DNA from: an uncultured Bacilli bacterium
Lineage (GTDB): Bacteria; Bacillota_I; Bacilli_A; RF39; UBA660
Reading direction: 5' to 3'
Assembly: GCA_947600015.1 (NCBI GenBank)
Contig: CANQFX010000063.1
Location: 1-6,510, forward strand
DNA: 6,510 bases
Below, one piece after another: positions 6,483-6,510 of this stretch. Made by a program: the position numbers and the translations under genes. The number at the start of each line of letters is the position of its first letter. The first letter of the stretch is position 1. The notes under the pieces are model-generated. The model was not told the DNA's origin. It saw only the letters and a program-made list of their open reading frames with translations, and did not search any database.

Positions 6483-6510
6483 AAAAAATAGAAACAGAAT
6501 TATTAGATTG
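6479..6510 (+). CDS. Start of the next operon gene, probably dTDP-4-dehydrorhamnose 3,5-epimerase (RmlC), cut by the window end
   Basis: Only ten full codons are visible (MKKIETELLD). The ATG overlaps the rmlA stop by 4 nt, and AAGGAGG at 6465-6471 lies 7 nt upstream, so the start is solid. The peptide resembles the N-terminus of RmlC proteins, which commonly begin M(K)KxIET.L.G followed by IIEP.VFGD, and rmlC often follows rmlA. RmlC epimerises dTDP-4-keto-6-deoxyglucose on the way to dTDP-L-rhamnose. The identity is tentative because so little is present. Confidence 0.6.
   Translation, partial: MKKIETELLD

Noticed and set aside
1..6510. CRISPR array, insertion sequence, tRNA/rRNA, prophage or defence system
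   Set aside because: No regularly spaced direct repeats, transposase, structural RNA signature or phage/defence gene is visible; the recognisable genes all belong to cell-envelope functions.

Overview
The window is A+T-rich (about 30% G+C by eye) with strong AGGAGG-type ribosome binding sites. It has TGA as a real stop (end of rmlA) and TGG for Trp, so it uses genetic code 11. Gene content suggests a low-GC Gram-positive bacterium of the Bacillota (Bacilli/Clostridia), possibly an uncultured gut lineage. That guess rests on the type of exported protein with an 'AYSALNANLKITGD' signal end, the PASTA protein and the rhamnose/Wzy genes. I cannot name the species.

Left part (1-1332): a consensus -10 box directly preceded by a run of at least seven G's drives a 392-aa exported protein. 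This protein has a SipW/TasA-type N-terminus, a beta-rich middle and a C-terminus with degenerate BspA/DUF285-like '(V)TN..(S/N)MF' repeats. It ends at a strong bidirectional terminator shared with the convergent gene to its right.

Middle part (1325-3444): on the minus strand lies a 641-aa membrane-anchored PASTA protein that has no kinase domain. It has a charged cytoplasmic N-tail, three membrane helices, six PASTA-like repeats, a Ser-rich linker and a four-cysteine C-terminal domain that looks like a diverged seventh PASTA repeat. Its promoter lies in a 194-bp divergent intergenic region, which also holds an 8-bp perfect inverted repeat and other small symmetrical elements.

Right part (3445-6510): a tight plus-strand operon for a rhamnose-containing surface glycopolymer. 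It encodes an O-antigen ligase/Wzy-type polytopic membrane protein, a GT2 rhamnosyltransferase-like enzyme, glucose-1-phosphate thymidylyltransferase (rmlA) and the first codons of a gene that is probably rmlC. RmlA starts dTDP-L-rhamnose synthesis, the GT2 enzyme probably transfers a sugar such as rhamnose, and the Wzy-like protein probably polymerises or ligates the glycan outside the membrane. All genes in the window therefore concern the cell envelope. The most interesting points are the possibly phase-variable poly-G promoter of the surface protein and the unusual kinase-less PASTA protein.
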